Source: Heliocidaris erythrogramma (taxonomy: Eukaryota > Echinodermata > Echinoidea > Camarodonta > Echinometridae). From it: a DNA stretch of 64,000 nt. Under the pieces are notes generated by a model. That model ran no database searches. It was given only the letters and a program-made list of their open reading frames with translations, and was not told the origin of the DNA. The stretch's first letter is position 1; each line of letters opens with the position of its first letter. Below, piece by piece: positions 25,208 to 37,600 of the stretch. Made by a program: the position numbers and the translations under genes. The stretch is taken from the NCBI GenBank assembly GCA_025617745.1, contig CM046853.1, positions 10,618,974 to 10,682,973 of the forward strand, written 5' to 3'.

Positions 25208-28200
25208 CTATGGATAAATGGGAAAGGCCTCAACTGCAATACTCTCAATACTGCATTCATCTGTTCCCCTTCTGATCCTAAAATAACCCTCTTCACCCCA
25301 ATCTTTACCCCAGCTGTTCTTCACAATCCAAAACTTCTCCCCCGACCCTGCCTCAATACCATAACCCACCACAAGCACAACGTGATTTGTAATCTCAAAT
25401 GGGTTGAACTTCAAGTTCTTATTCTTAATGCCAGTGTGGTGGTAGATACCACCACTATATTGCATGAAGTCACCATACACCATGAAACTAACTGCCAAGG
25501 GGCCATTCTTGACAAGTTGTGCTTGCATGAGTTCCTCATTACAGCCACCATAGAATCCACCGACATAGTTGTAGTTGGTAGCGTAATATCTTCTGCATCC
25601 TGACTTCTCTTTGGAGCATGATAAGTCCATTCCCTTGTATGGATAGCAAGACTCCTCTACAACTCCGAACTCCTCTGCGTACTTGCCAGCAACAAGATAG
25701 GGAAATCCCCCATTGCAACCTGAAAGTATTATCATAAATATAATACAAATATAGTACCTTTCATTTCATTTCAATTTGATTCTGGGATAGGGCATTCATC
25801 GCTATCATATGGCTCTCCTCGTAACTCTTCTACAATTCATTAATTTAATTTATAAATAAAACAATTTTGTAAAGAGAAGTTAATTCCGCCTATCAACAAA
25901 AACGAAGCATACAAGCTATCAGTATTAATCTATAAAAAGTCATCTTGTAAGCACTGAAGAATAACTTTTACAAATATCTAGAAAGTTATAAAAGAAATAG
26001 AATCTCTTAAATAATCAATCTTAACCCAAAATACTATGTTACAATGGATAATAAAATGAACAAAAGATGGATACTGTTAATGTGAAAGGTTTTAAACTTA
26101 AAAACAGTCAAAATAACTATACTGTTACTTATTAAAAATGAAGTACATCGTCTGAACCATGAATCCCATTATAATGGTATGGTCTCATTTCATAACCTTA
26201 AAACCCTTACCTTGAGAGTATTCGCTGCATGATACTACATCCTGGGTGGAGAAGACAAGCTGAATGCTGTTGTTGGTTGCTATGCGTAATCTAGACTCCA
26301 GCATGGCCAGAGAGCCAAATGCATAGCAGCTGCCACAAGAGGCCTGATTGCGGATAGGAGATACAAAGTTTTGTCCGTCCACGTCTCGCCAGTCAAACTC
26401 TAAAGGCAGTGAAGATGCTACCTTCTGGGCCTCATTGGTAGCAATTGCTGGTGTTGGTCTGGTGCAGATATGAATGTTATCTTGTCTTATGGGGTGTTGC
26501 AAGAAAGTTGCAATCAATTGCAAATTGTAAAGCAAATTAGAACAACCATTCTGAATGATTCTGGGTCTGCCCATTCAAGAAGATGCGCTTGCAACAATGA
26601 TTTTGATTGGTCAGTACCGATCAGTCGCAACTTGCAATCAATCAGAACTTTCTTGCAACACCCCATTACTTTCCCATTTTCAATTCATGTTGGTTTCTTT
26701 TCCTACAGCACGCAACTATTTTCCCCAAAACTGCACAACAGTAATTTACAATTTCTTCTTTACATCAGCCTCGTTATGGTTGAAGATTTTTTCTATTTTG
26801 GACAGTGGTCTACATTTGAAAATAAAGTGTTGTTTATCAAGGAAAGAACCATTAATCTCAACATACCTCTCAACAAACTTTAACAGGGAAATTCAACAGC
26901 AATTTGCTCACACACCTTTGTTTTGGATAAGTATGGAGACCCCAAATCTCCCACATAAATCTTGAAACAACACATATTTACAGAGACATCAATACTAACT
27001 AGACCATACAGAATAGAGGGGGGTTCAAGAAAGTAAGCATATAGTTTTACTTGGTGACTAAAAACCCGACATTTGCTGACACAAAATTTTGAATGGGGAG
27101 GGTGTCAACCCCCCCCCCCCCCCCCCACCCCCAGCAACCCCCTGTAGATTCAGCCTGAGATGGATAACTCTTTTGGACATTTACCTTAATGATCCTAAGC
27201 CATTCGTAGCACCTGCTCTCCTTCGCATATCTTCAACAGTGTACATCTCATGGTCAGGATAGACAGCTGCATGCCACGATTTCTGAGCTCTGTTGATCTG
27301 CTCTACCATCTTCTTATCATTCTGGTACATCATTTGGCTGAAGTCTGGATGCCTGTCAATTGAGAGAAAAACCTTGTAAGCAAAAATGGCAAATCATGCT
27401 TAAGTATCAATTTCCTTTGAGTGATCCTTATTCCTTATGCAAGTTAAGCACTTCAAAAACTGATTTTTGTTGTTGTTGTTGCAAATTTGCAGGTAACTCA
27501 ATTAGTATTAGTATTTGAGATTTTTTTAACAACTTTTAGTGTACAGCATTTTAAAGAAAAAAAAGCATTGAAAAACAAGAAATATCAGGCCTAAAAGATA
27601 TATATGCATGATCACAGATATTTCCTGCAATTAAGTCAAAAGAAATATGGTAGGCTTGTAGCTACATTGTACATGTTTGAAAATACAGGTAGTCGATTAC
27701 AATGCCTAAAATCACTTCTGTGATAGGTTCAAAACTTCATGACCTTTTTTCAGTCAAGATGGTAAGTGTGTTTCCTTCTTTACATTAACACTAATAGACC
27801 AGAATTCTAACAATATGATGAACTTATATTCCAGGGAAAGTAAGTATGAACAAGAAATATTTGAGAATCTTAACCCTTTGCCTACTGGAACTGGGAGGTC
27901 CATGTATTAAGCCTATAGGACTGAGAGAATTCAGTATTTAAAAGGATAGTTCACCCTGACAATAAGTTGGTTTTAATAAATGCAGAGAAACAAAAGAAAC
28001 ATATCAGTGAAGGTTTGGCGAAAATCTGTTAAAGAATTATGGAGTTATGGATTTTTAAAGTTTTGATTTTGTGACGTCACATGCGAGCAGCTCCCCCATG
28101 TGTCATGTGATATAAATTCCAGAAAATGACATTTTCTCAGAAAAATGGAAATGGTGTTACTTGTGCATTCAATATAACATCTTAAACATCATTTCATACC

Positions 28201-31034
28201 CACTCCTCTAAGAAAAATATCTTCAGTCATCATGAACCATTGAAAAATGGGAATTTATAGAATTTATATTACATGACGTATGGGGTAGCTGCTCGCATAC
28301 GACGTCACAAATTTAAACCTCAAAACACCCATAACTCTCTTATTCCTTGATGGATTTTTGTCAAACATTCACCAATATTTTTCTCTTATTTTTCTGCTTT
28401 TATTAAAACCAACTTATTGTCAGGGTGAACTATCCCTTTAATGGCTTAAAGACAGATGGAAGAAAACCTTTGCCAAACAATGCTACAAACAAGTCATTTA
28501 TTCCTTTAACCCTTGATGTGTAAATATATTTTTCCCCATAAACATGGATCTTTGAACACAAACACATTTATTTTCACGAAGATTTTGAGATTTTGTTGAC
28601 TATCTTTAATAATCATAAATACAAAGTAGCATGTATGCACAGCACCAGGGCATGCTAAATGACGGTAATAAAACATAGCATCCTTGGTAATATGATGACA
28701 GACTTTGAACCAATTCAGAATACGGAAATGGCACAGTGGAAACTGCAGGTTCATTTTTAGCTATAATATAAGTCACAATCAATCCAAAATATTATTTACA
28801 GCTAAAAGCCCATTTCTTTGTAACACAATATATTGATAATCATTTTGATTGCAACTTTCCTGTTTCTTCAAGCACATGTTAAAACACATCCATGCACAAT
28901 TCAGACACTTTCATTTAACTTGTGTTTAATAGTGTCTTTGAATTTATGCTATATGTTAGTGATGCTACTCATCTTACGTTTTCTCCCCAAGTTCTCCCTA
29001 AAATAACAATAATCTCCTTTGTAAAACTCTATACCTTTCTTTCTTGACAGTGTGCACCTTTGATGGACCCATCTTTCTACCTACATAACATGCCCAATCA
29101 GAACCCATCACGTTGTGTGACCAACCTGGTAAGGTCTGAGAACAATTCATGGTAACCTGGTGGGAAAGGTAATCAAAATGAATTAATACTATGATTGAAT
29201 TCACGAAATGGGATACATTTTCTGAAGAAAAAAATGGAGATGAAACGTGATAAATAAAAAGGGAGGAGAGAATTGAAGGTGCAAAAAGAATGCTGGGATA
29301 CATAAAACATATCAAATGGCTTTTAAAAAATCTATATACATGTATTAAAACTTTTCCTGATTTGTTGAATAATAAAACATTCAACACACTGGTTTAATGA
29401 ACTTTTCTCTTATGTAAGTTTCAAAAAAATTGACAGTTCTGATCATTAATAACTTAAAAGTTAAAATTCTTATCAGGCTGAATTTTAGATAATGTAAAAC
29501 TAAAGTATTTCAAATCTATTTGGTGTAAGTGTTTATAACATGTCCTTTAATACTATATATTGTTAAACGCTTAAAGCAGTGTTAATTTCATCTATTAGAC
29601 ATGGCCAACTCCAACACACCTGGCTTCCTTGTTGTGTATATTCTGAGAAAGCAAAGTACTTCCTATTGTTGAGCACAACCTCAAAACCTTGGTTGTAAAT
29701 CAGAGTCCAAAATCCCTTAGTACCATACTGGACATCTACTGCCACGTCTGGAAAAAGCAACTGCACATGCAACTTGTATGTTACATTACCTGTATAATGA
29801 TAAAGGACGGCATTTTATTAGGATATCTGATATCAAATAAATAGTTTGAACTTTGGAAAGTCTTCATTTGTTCAAAAATCAATCACCAAAGAGTGTTATA
29901 CTTTTGCTACAAATTTACAACTTGAAATTTAAAAAGACAGTTGTACAATAATCAAAGAGCAAATTACCTAAAAAAATCAGTGATACATATTAGCCAACTT
30001 TCTATAAATGGATAATACCCCTTTACAATAAGAATGGCATTCCACTATTTTTAGCAGCTGAATCTACCGTGCTCCTTGAATTTTCTGCTCTAATAGAAAA
30101 AAAGAAAATCATCTTCAAAAAGCTAGGCAAGCTAGTATAGATCTAATAAATAATAAATGTAAAAGATATTGGTTAATAACCACATTGTGTGATTCCATGC
30201 ATGCTGCCATTTGGATAAAAGGAACATAAACATTATCTTCAAGCAATCCCATTGCAAAACTTGCTACACAGTATCTTTTTTCACGAAGAAGAAATGATAA
30301 GCCAAGTCAATTTCTACTAAAGTACAACCAAGAGGACAGCACAAATATAACATGAATACAGAGATCAAAATTACATGGAAAAGTAAAAGTATACATACAT
30401 AAGATAAATTATGTCAAAGAAAAAATGAAAACAAATATAGATTACAGAACATAAATCCGAAATTATGTTTTTGTTTTGCTATCTTCATAAGATGATGATA
30501 CATCAAAATGTCATACATGTAGCTTAGTTTAAGGAAAGTTAGAGTGTAGGACAAATCACAAATAGCCCAATATAAAAAAGTAGCAAAACATAACTTAAGT
30601 ATTTTTAAAGTTATTTCATAACAGTTCTTCATCTATCTCTTTTCATTTCCAACAGCCCATGATATATACTATACTATTTGGCAATTTTCTTTCAATTTAA
30701 AATCTTGTCAGGAGATCTAATAGTATCTCCTTCTATAAAACTCATACTCATAGACAGTCGGACTATTTAATCTAGCTTTCTTTCCTTTTGTTTTACCATT
30801 CATTAACAGCATAATCCTAGATTCAATAATTTTATAAAATCACAATAAAGCTGTGTACGTACCTGGCTTTGTGCAATCAATTTTGTTGTCACCGCCATAA
30901 CCGCTGACCTCAAAAATCCACTCCCCCGCGACGTCTTCGTAAGTGCAGTTTGCCGGTGTATCACCAACCACAAATGCCGGCACGATTGCCAGTGCAAATA
31001 TCACAGCGCAAACCCTCTTGGTTTCCCCTGTCAT
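25208..31034 (-). CDS. CTSC: Cathepsin C (dipeptidyl peptidase I), complete six-exon gene
   Basis: Exons on the minus strand: 31034-30863, 29789-29620, 29156-29035, 27352-27185, 26458-26211, 25719-25208. All have GT-AG borders and matching phases, giving 463 aa, the same length as I recall for human CTSC. Exon 1 encodes a signal peptide ([17 protein letters not shown]) followed by [17 protein letters not shown], the start of the exclusion domain. Exons 2-3 continue that domain ([33 protein letters not shown]). Exon 4 is propeptide ([20 protein letters not shown]). Exon 5 starts the papain-fold domain with [12 protein letters not shown] (catalytic Cys). Exon 6 has [11 protein letters not shown] (His) and VKNSWG (Asn), ending FPIYP. 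Cathepsin C is a lysosomal exopeptidase removing N-terminal dipeptides and activating granule serine proteases. The gene is head-to-head with ARL8. A second copy of exons 5-6 lies downstream. Confidence 0.95.
26490..26665. mobile_element. Harbinger-like MITE beside the exon 5 splice acceptor
   Basis: Inverted ends TGGGGTGTTGCAAGAAAGTT and CTTTCTTGCAACACCCCA enclose 176 bp. The 3-bp repeat TTA flanks both sides (26487-26489 and 26666-26668), the target choice of PIF/Harbinger. On the minus (gene) strand the insertion ends only about 28 bp before the exon 5 acceptor of cathepsin C. Confidence 0.8.
27942..28437. mobile_element. TTAA-flanked MITE inserted in an older TTAA element
   Basis: Ends AAGGATAGTTCACCCTGACA and TGTCAGGGTGAACTATCCCT, each extended inward by AATAAGTTGGTTTTAAT and its complement, with TTAA outside (27938-27941 and 28438-28441). 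Nested inside is a second inverted pair around a GTGACGTCAC-like site. The flanking halves (about 27874-27937 and 28442-28451) together resemble the small element at 47908-47980. This copy therefore jumped into a TTAA of an older element. Confidence 0.8.
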
Positions 31035-31673
31035 CTTTCCTTTCTTGAGAATATCTTGATGTGTTTATTGGGGGGAATTTTGAGAGACTAACACCTTTTC
31101 AGAAAGTGATGGGACTTGTTTCAGCGCATTCAATGAATGAGGCTGTGCCTGAGATTGTGCCAGCTGCCAAATTGATTTATACATGTGCAGTATAGCAGCA
31201 GTACAGTGCAGAGCTGATCAGCCGAAGTCACGAGACACTTTGTCAGGTGATATGATCATATGACACCATCGGGGGAAACACTCCCATGAAATTGTCGGGT
31301 GTTTGAAATATGATATTTTATTGATACAAGTCTTTTTCCCTTGTTAAAATGAATAGTCTTTGTAATAATATAATATCATATAACTTTTTCAAATAATCAT
31401 CTATAATTTATACATTCGATCATTATATTTGAAAATTGTATTTTAAATTTACTGTTAACAATGACCCGTGCGTCAGGTCATGATGAAAGCACATTCATTA
31501 TGAATACAACACACAGTACATGCATTGTGAATGTAAAAATACATTGTCGATGGTCGAAAACGTCAACTGACGTGACTGCGAATATACTACGCGCATATAT
31601 ACACGTTTAACTAGGCCTAGTTGACAATATTATTCTAAATTGATTCATCTCACCTCACATACAAGGACTCAAA
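31035..31673. promoter_or_regulatory. Shared head-to-head promoter region of cathepsin C and ARL8
   Basis: Only 639 bp separate the start codons of the two divergent genes, so promoters and 5' UTRs of both lie here. GTCACGAGAC at 31227-31236 differs by one base from the CLEAR element GTCACGTGAC bound by TFEB-family factors, and GTCAGGTGAT at 31242-31251 by two. TGACGTGAC (31568-31576) is CRE-like, and a TATA-like ATATATAC lies near 31605. Transcription starts were not determined; function of the motifs is inference. Confidence 0.6.
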
Positions 31674-34600
31674 ATGTTAGCATTTATCAACAGATTCCTC
31701 GACTGGCTGAAAAGCCTTTTCTGGAAGGAAGAAATGGAACTCACGTTAGTAGGTCTTCAGTATTCTGGGAAAACTACGTTCGTCAATGTGATTTCGGTAC
31801 GTAAAAATGCAATCCACCCACATTGTCAATGCAAATTTATCTGTGACTGAGTGTGAGTGTGAGTTGAAATGGTTGACTGACTGTGAATGTTACTGACTTC
31901 TGTTAACATGTTACAATAAACTTTTCGACCAAACCTCAGGGAAGCCTTTGTCTGCTAATTTTGAACTTTGTTTTTTTGTATTTGTAACAAATTAACATGG
32001 TCAGCTCTGAATTTAAAAAATAATAAATTCTGTAAAGTCCATGTTAAACAAAAGAATGTTTTAATCAGTTATTAAATGACCAGATGACTGTCAGTCAACA
32101 AAGCAGACATGGCATATTAGCCTTTTCTCGGATATTAACCCCTTCCATGGCCATGCCACTAGATTTTTGAGCAATTGTCAAAAATGAACTTTCAAGAGTT
32201 AAATATTAACTTAGTTTCAATGAGATTTTTTTTGGAGCAAAACTGGGCAAAGATATATTGTCAATTATTGACATAGGAATAAGCATTATATTGAAGGCAC
32301 AGGTTTCTGTATGAGGAAGAAATTTCAAGCCATTCGCAGCCTAAAAAAGATGTTCAACACTCACATTTTTGGGCAGGATTTGCTGCCCATGGCATGGTAG
32401 GGGTTAATAAACAAAGTATTGAGAATGGGAAGATCTGTAGAATATGAAATGCGTATGTAATTTTTGTTGTAAATGTAAGTAGTTAGTGAGTCTCACACAT
32501 ATATATTGAAGGCACAGGTTTCTGTATGAGGAAGAAATTTCAAGCCAATTGCAGCCTAAAAAAGATGTTCAACACTCAAATTTTTGGGCAGGATTTGCTG
32601 GCCATGGCATGGTAGGGGTTAATAAAGTATTGAGACTGGGAAGATCTGTAGAATATGAAATGCGTTTGTTGTAAATGTAAGTAGTCATAGTGAGTCTGAC
32701 ACATATATGCAAGGTTATTGCAGATAACCTCACAACCATGACAACGTCACACTTTGCACCTTCATACCGCGATGAATTGCCTCTAATAGCAAGTGTGTGA
32801 TATTTAGCACATATGTGTGCTGGAAAGGAGGAAGAGCGCCGGCCAAAAACAGCCTGAAAATTTCACTTCATCAAGATGATAAAGATCCTATTGAAGAATC
32901 TGGAATGAAATTTGATATTCTATTATCCTAAAATGTAGAAGGAAGCATTTCTCAAAATTTTGCAGATTATAGTGTTTTTACCTCTTCAACGTAGAGGTCG
33001 TGACCACAGCCAATATTGACACAGCCCCACATAGTGATAGTTCCAGTAGTGAGTCTAGACTTCGATTTCTTCTAGATCTGATGTAGGTTGGCATGCATTC
33101 GCTGCATATTTTGTTGCAACTGATGTCATCTGTGAACTCGTTGAGTTTTGTTGATTGGTGCATTGGTTTTGTGACTTGTAACAACTGTTATTAAAAAGCA
33201 AAGTCCAAAATATGTTTAGATCTGTTGCTCAACATCATAGAGCATTGATTAATATAATAATTTTTATGATTTAATTACATAATCACATGCAATGGTCACA
33301 TGTAGACATGGTAGAAGGCATTTGTTTAAAACTTGGGTATTGTTAGTCAAGGTGACATCCAGAAAGGCAGGTTTGTTTGTTTTTTTTTGTTTTTTTTTGT
33401 TCAGTTTTTGTTATGCATTCTTCTATTGCTGAATGACAATGATTTATTTAAATGCAGAGCTTTTAAAGTTCAGATTTAATTCAATCTGTGCTTTTTAAAT
33501 ACACAAAGTCACAAACATTGCAAAAGTCTACTAGTAACATCATATGATATGTGTGAAGCAAGATTTGAAAGGGGCTTATGAGTTGGACTAGTGGTCACTT
33601 CTGATGGACCCCACTTTGGGAGTGATTCACATCTTTTACTGTGTTAGATGGTGACATTAAAAGTCTGTCCCCAGAGTTGGAGTTTCTGGGCCTCAGACAT
33701 GAATACATTGTAGATCTTACAAAATAAATGTAAAATCGATGAGAGATTGTAAGTTATAGTTGAAAGAACCATGTTTAATGCATTACAGTTGCTTTAATTT
33801 TGATTCAAGCATTCCAAAAAAATGGCAAAGTGTTGTGGAAAAAATTGAGATAACTAATAAATACCCGATGATGATGATGGTGATGGTGATGGTGATGAGG
33901 ATGATGATGCTGATGATGATGATTCTGATGATGCTGATGCTGATGATGATTCTGATGATGATGATGATGATGATAATGATGATGATGATGAAGGTGATGA
34001 TGATGAATGAATGAATTAAACCCACACACCTACTAGTGATCTTGTTTAAGTAGTAATCTCCCACAAATGCATTCATGAACTTGCTTGCTCTTATTGCAAA
34101 CAGTTCTAAGTTTATGGATGTTTATGCACAATTGCATCAACCACTTGCGTACACCACTTGCGTACAAATACTGAGAATAAAAAGAAATAGAAGGGCATGT
34201 TATCATGAAATGTGGGGCCAGAGCTTAAGATCGTCTCTCCCGATGACCTATTTGAAATAGGACTGGACACCATAGACTACCGACGGTTCAAGCTGCATTT
34301 TATGGAATGAAAGCACATTGGCCTTTTTTAAGGCAAGAAGAAATCTTAATAAATATTAATGATTGATACAAAATTGTCTTATGAATTATTACCTAATGAT
34401 ATTGATAATATTCTAAATTTTGATACATCCAATTCTTTTAAATTGACTCATGTAAATATACGCTCCTTGATGAAAAATTTTGAAGCCCTTAAACTGGTGT
34501 ATGAAGATTGTATCCATACTAAATTTGACATTATTGGTTTATCTGAAGTCTGGGATGTAACTAATACATGTACTTCTGTTTTAGGTTTACAAGGCTATAC

Positions 34601-37600
34601 TCTTGAAATAGACTGTCGGAAAAATGATTTGAGAGGAGAGGTGTGAAGCTTATATCAAATCAGACCTAAAGTACACCCGCTTAAATTGCGATATTGCCCA
34701 TGCAGAATCTCTTTGGTTACAAGTTAACATCACTAAAGCACTTACAATAATCGTGGCTGTACTGTATAGAAAACCTAGTACAAATGTTAAAGAGTTCCGA
34801 GACAGTTTGTTAGATATACTGGAACAACTCAAAATTGATAAACATAAATGTATACTCCTAGGTGATTTTAATGTGAATATGTTAAGTGTAGAAGAAATAG
34901 TGGATGATTTCACCTCATCTCTACAATGTGTGGGACTAGGACAATTAAATAAATCGCCGACAAGAGTAACCAAATAATCATCTACATTATTAGAGTAGAC
35001 CACATTTATACAAACATTGATATGGTTGAATGCCATTCAGGGGTCATCCAAACTGACATCTCCGATCATTTTGACGTGTTTGTAATTTTCAAGGACATAC
35101 ATGTAGCCAAGGAATGCTCGATTCCGAAAAATATTACGTATCGGTGCTATAGGAAATACAATATTGAACAATTTACAGAAGACCTTTCTATCTCGAGCTG
35201 GGAGGAGGTATTCAATTGCCACGATGTGAATGTTGCATACTCTACTTTTTGTGCAATTTTCTCAAATATCTGTAATAAACATGCACCACTGATAACTAAA
35301 CGAATTGGGGAAAAGAAAGATATCAAAAGGAAGCCATGGATTACGAAAGGGATAATTAAATCAATAAGAAAGAAACAAAAGTTGTATGATAAAGTCTTAC
35401 GGACAAATCATGATGAAGATGTCGTGAAGAAATTTAAGAAATATAGAAATGTTTTGACTACGGTATTAAAGAATGCAAAGAGAACATATTATAGCAATTT
35501 ATTACATGTAAACCGGTGGAATACTAGTAAGACATGGAGTATCATTAATGAATTATTAGTCGGAAAGAAAAAAATGTCGCAAGTCGCTGAGATAGACAGG
35601 CTTATCAAAAAGGTCAATGGAAGAAATGCACTCATTACATCTATGTATGATATTGTAAATGAATTCAATAATTTCTTTGTCAATATTGGTCCGAACTTAG
35701 CGGATACCTTACCAAATAGAAGTACATGTATGTCACATATACCTTACTTAGGGGTACAAGCTGATAATTCTTTATTTTGGAAGCCTGTTACTGAGGCTGA
35801 GGTTTTTTAAGTATCTCTTAAATCTAGATGTCAAAAAGGCTTTTGGTTATGACAATATACCTGGACGATTGTTAAGAGATGATGCTGCCTACATAGCACG
35901 TGTCCTTACATATATTTTTAATCTATCCTTAGAGTGTGGGAGGATGCCAGATGAAATGAAAATAGCAAAAGTTTCACCTACATTGTATTCACAAAAAGGG
36001 ACCAAAAGAGGAACCTGGAAATTACAGACCAATTTCGGTTTTACCAGTGTTAAAGGGCGAGTCAATTAGAATTACATTTCATGATAATATCAAAGTATTG
36101 TGTCAATATTGCTAGAAATCGCATATACTTTTTATTAAAAAGATCTGTGTACTTCTCTAAGCTTCGTTGAAATTGCCTAAATCGCACGTTTATCAGCTAG
36201 TCTGCCACGCCCCTCGAAAAATAGGGCCCAGTCACGTGCCTTGTCAGGTGACCTGTGACGTACCATCGGGAACGTCTAGCTAGCGGACGACGCTTGTCTG
36301 TGTATATCCAGTGCAGGGAATTTTGGATAGGCATGATAGGAGTGCATATCTCAAGAAAATGCCGCGGAGATGTGTTGTTGCTGGGTGCAGCAAAGGCACC
36401 AGCGATGGTGTCAGTCTGCACACCTTTCCTAAAGGTGATGCAACTCGAAAAATTTGGATTTCAAGGATCAAGCTGACGGGATGGCCCTTCCGCTCACAGT
36501 ACTGTATGCAGTGACCACTTCAGGGAGGAGGACTTCGATAGTCAGGCCCTCAGGCCAGGGGCTGTATGACCAGCTAGGATTTGCGCCCAAGAATAAAATG
36601 CTGCGGCCGACAGCTATCCCTGTCATCAGACTGGGAACTGAGGGCTGTGGAACTGGAAGCCAAACACAGGGAGCTAAAAAAAAACAAGAGTCGGTCTGCA
36701 GTTCTGAAGCTGGAGTCACTGGAGAAAAAGAGGGTAGGTCTACCGTACCGTACCGTAGAGCCCGGGGGGGGGGGGGGGGGGCACTCAACCTGTTTTTGGA
36801 TGTGGGTGTGCCGCTGCCAATCTCAAAACAGGGGGCTAAGGAGCTAAATGGTTAATTGAGGAAGCTCATTTTTGAGGGTCTAAGGAGAGAACGGGCTCAT
36901 GGGCAGAGCTAATTTTAGCTGCTCGCGATCTCACTACTCTGGTACACATACGGTGCATGAACTGAGTCAGCGGTCGCAGCGCTGTTTTTAACGCTGTACA
37001 TGCCGCGCCACTGCACTGGCTCGATGTCGCATGCAGATTGATCTCGCTGAGCCGCCGCTAGCACTAGTAATACCGCGTTCAGTTAGGGGGCACTAGGTCG
37101 CCCAGTTCCCCGCTGCGCTGGCCTGGGAGGCTAGGGAGCGACCGTTGCCGGACAATGGGCTGTGCGCATTGTTTTCTCATATTCCAGGGAGCGAGTCGGA
37201 AGCCAATCGAGGTGCGGTTAGTGAAAATCTGAAAATCGCATATCATGGGAGCGACCCGAGAAGGTTGAAAATGGGGGACGTCACAGCGGCACATACATGT
37301 GTGACATATATATGTGAGTGCCCCCCCCCCCCCCCCCCCCGGGAGGCAGCTAGCTTGCAGCACACGATTTTGCTGTAATTGTTGTAATATATTGAGACTT
37401 TCATCCAGTCTTTCAGTGTATTTGGTTGTTATCATAAGCACGCACACAAAGATTCGCAAGGTACGGTCAGCAGTAAAGCGACTGTCCACACGTCTACTTG
37501 TCTGTAAAATATTACGTTTTTCCAAAACATAAACCTAATCCAAAAGAGGAATTATCATGGGTAAAGTGTTTGAAAAAATGCCAGACTTGTCATTTGACCT

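Noticed and set aside
29101-29387. Longer N-terminal extension of the open frame over cathepsin C exon 3
   Set aside because: A CCACCAG acceptor at 29158-29157 gives the phase-correct exon. The upstream frame is intronic.
33760-34076. Met-, His- or Ile-rich open frames on both strands
   Set aside because: They are pure consequences of the GAT microsatellite.
36468-37525. Overlapping open frames on both strands around the G and C runs
   Set aside because: They arise within nested transposons; only the THAP start has a recognisable domain, and it is frameshifted.
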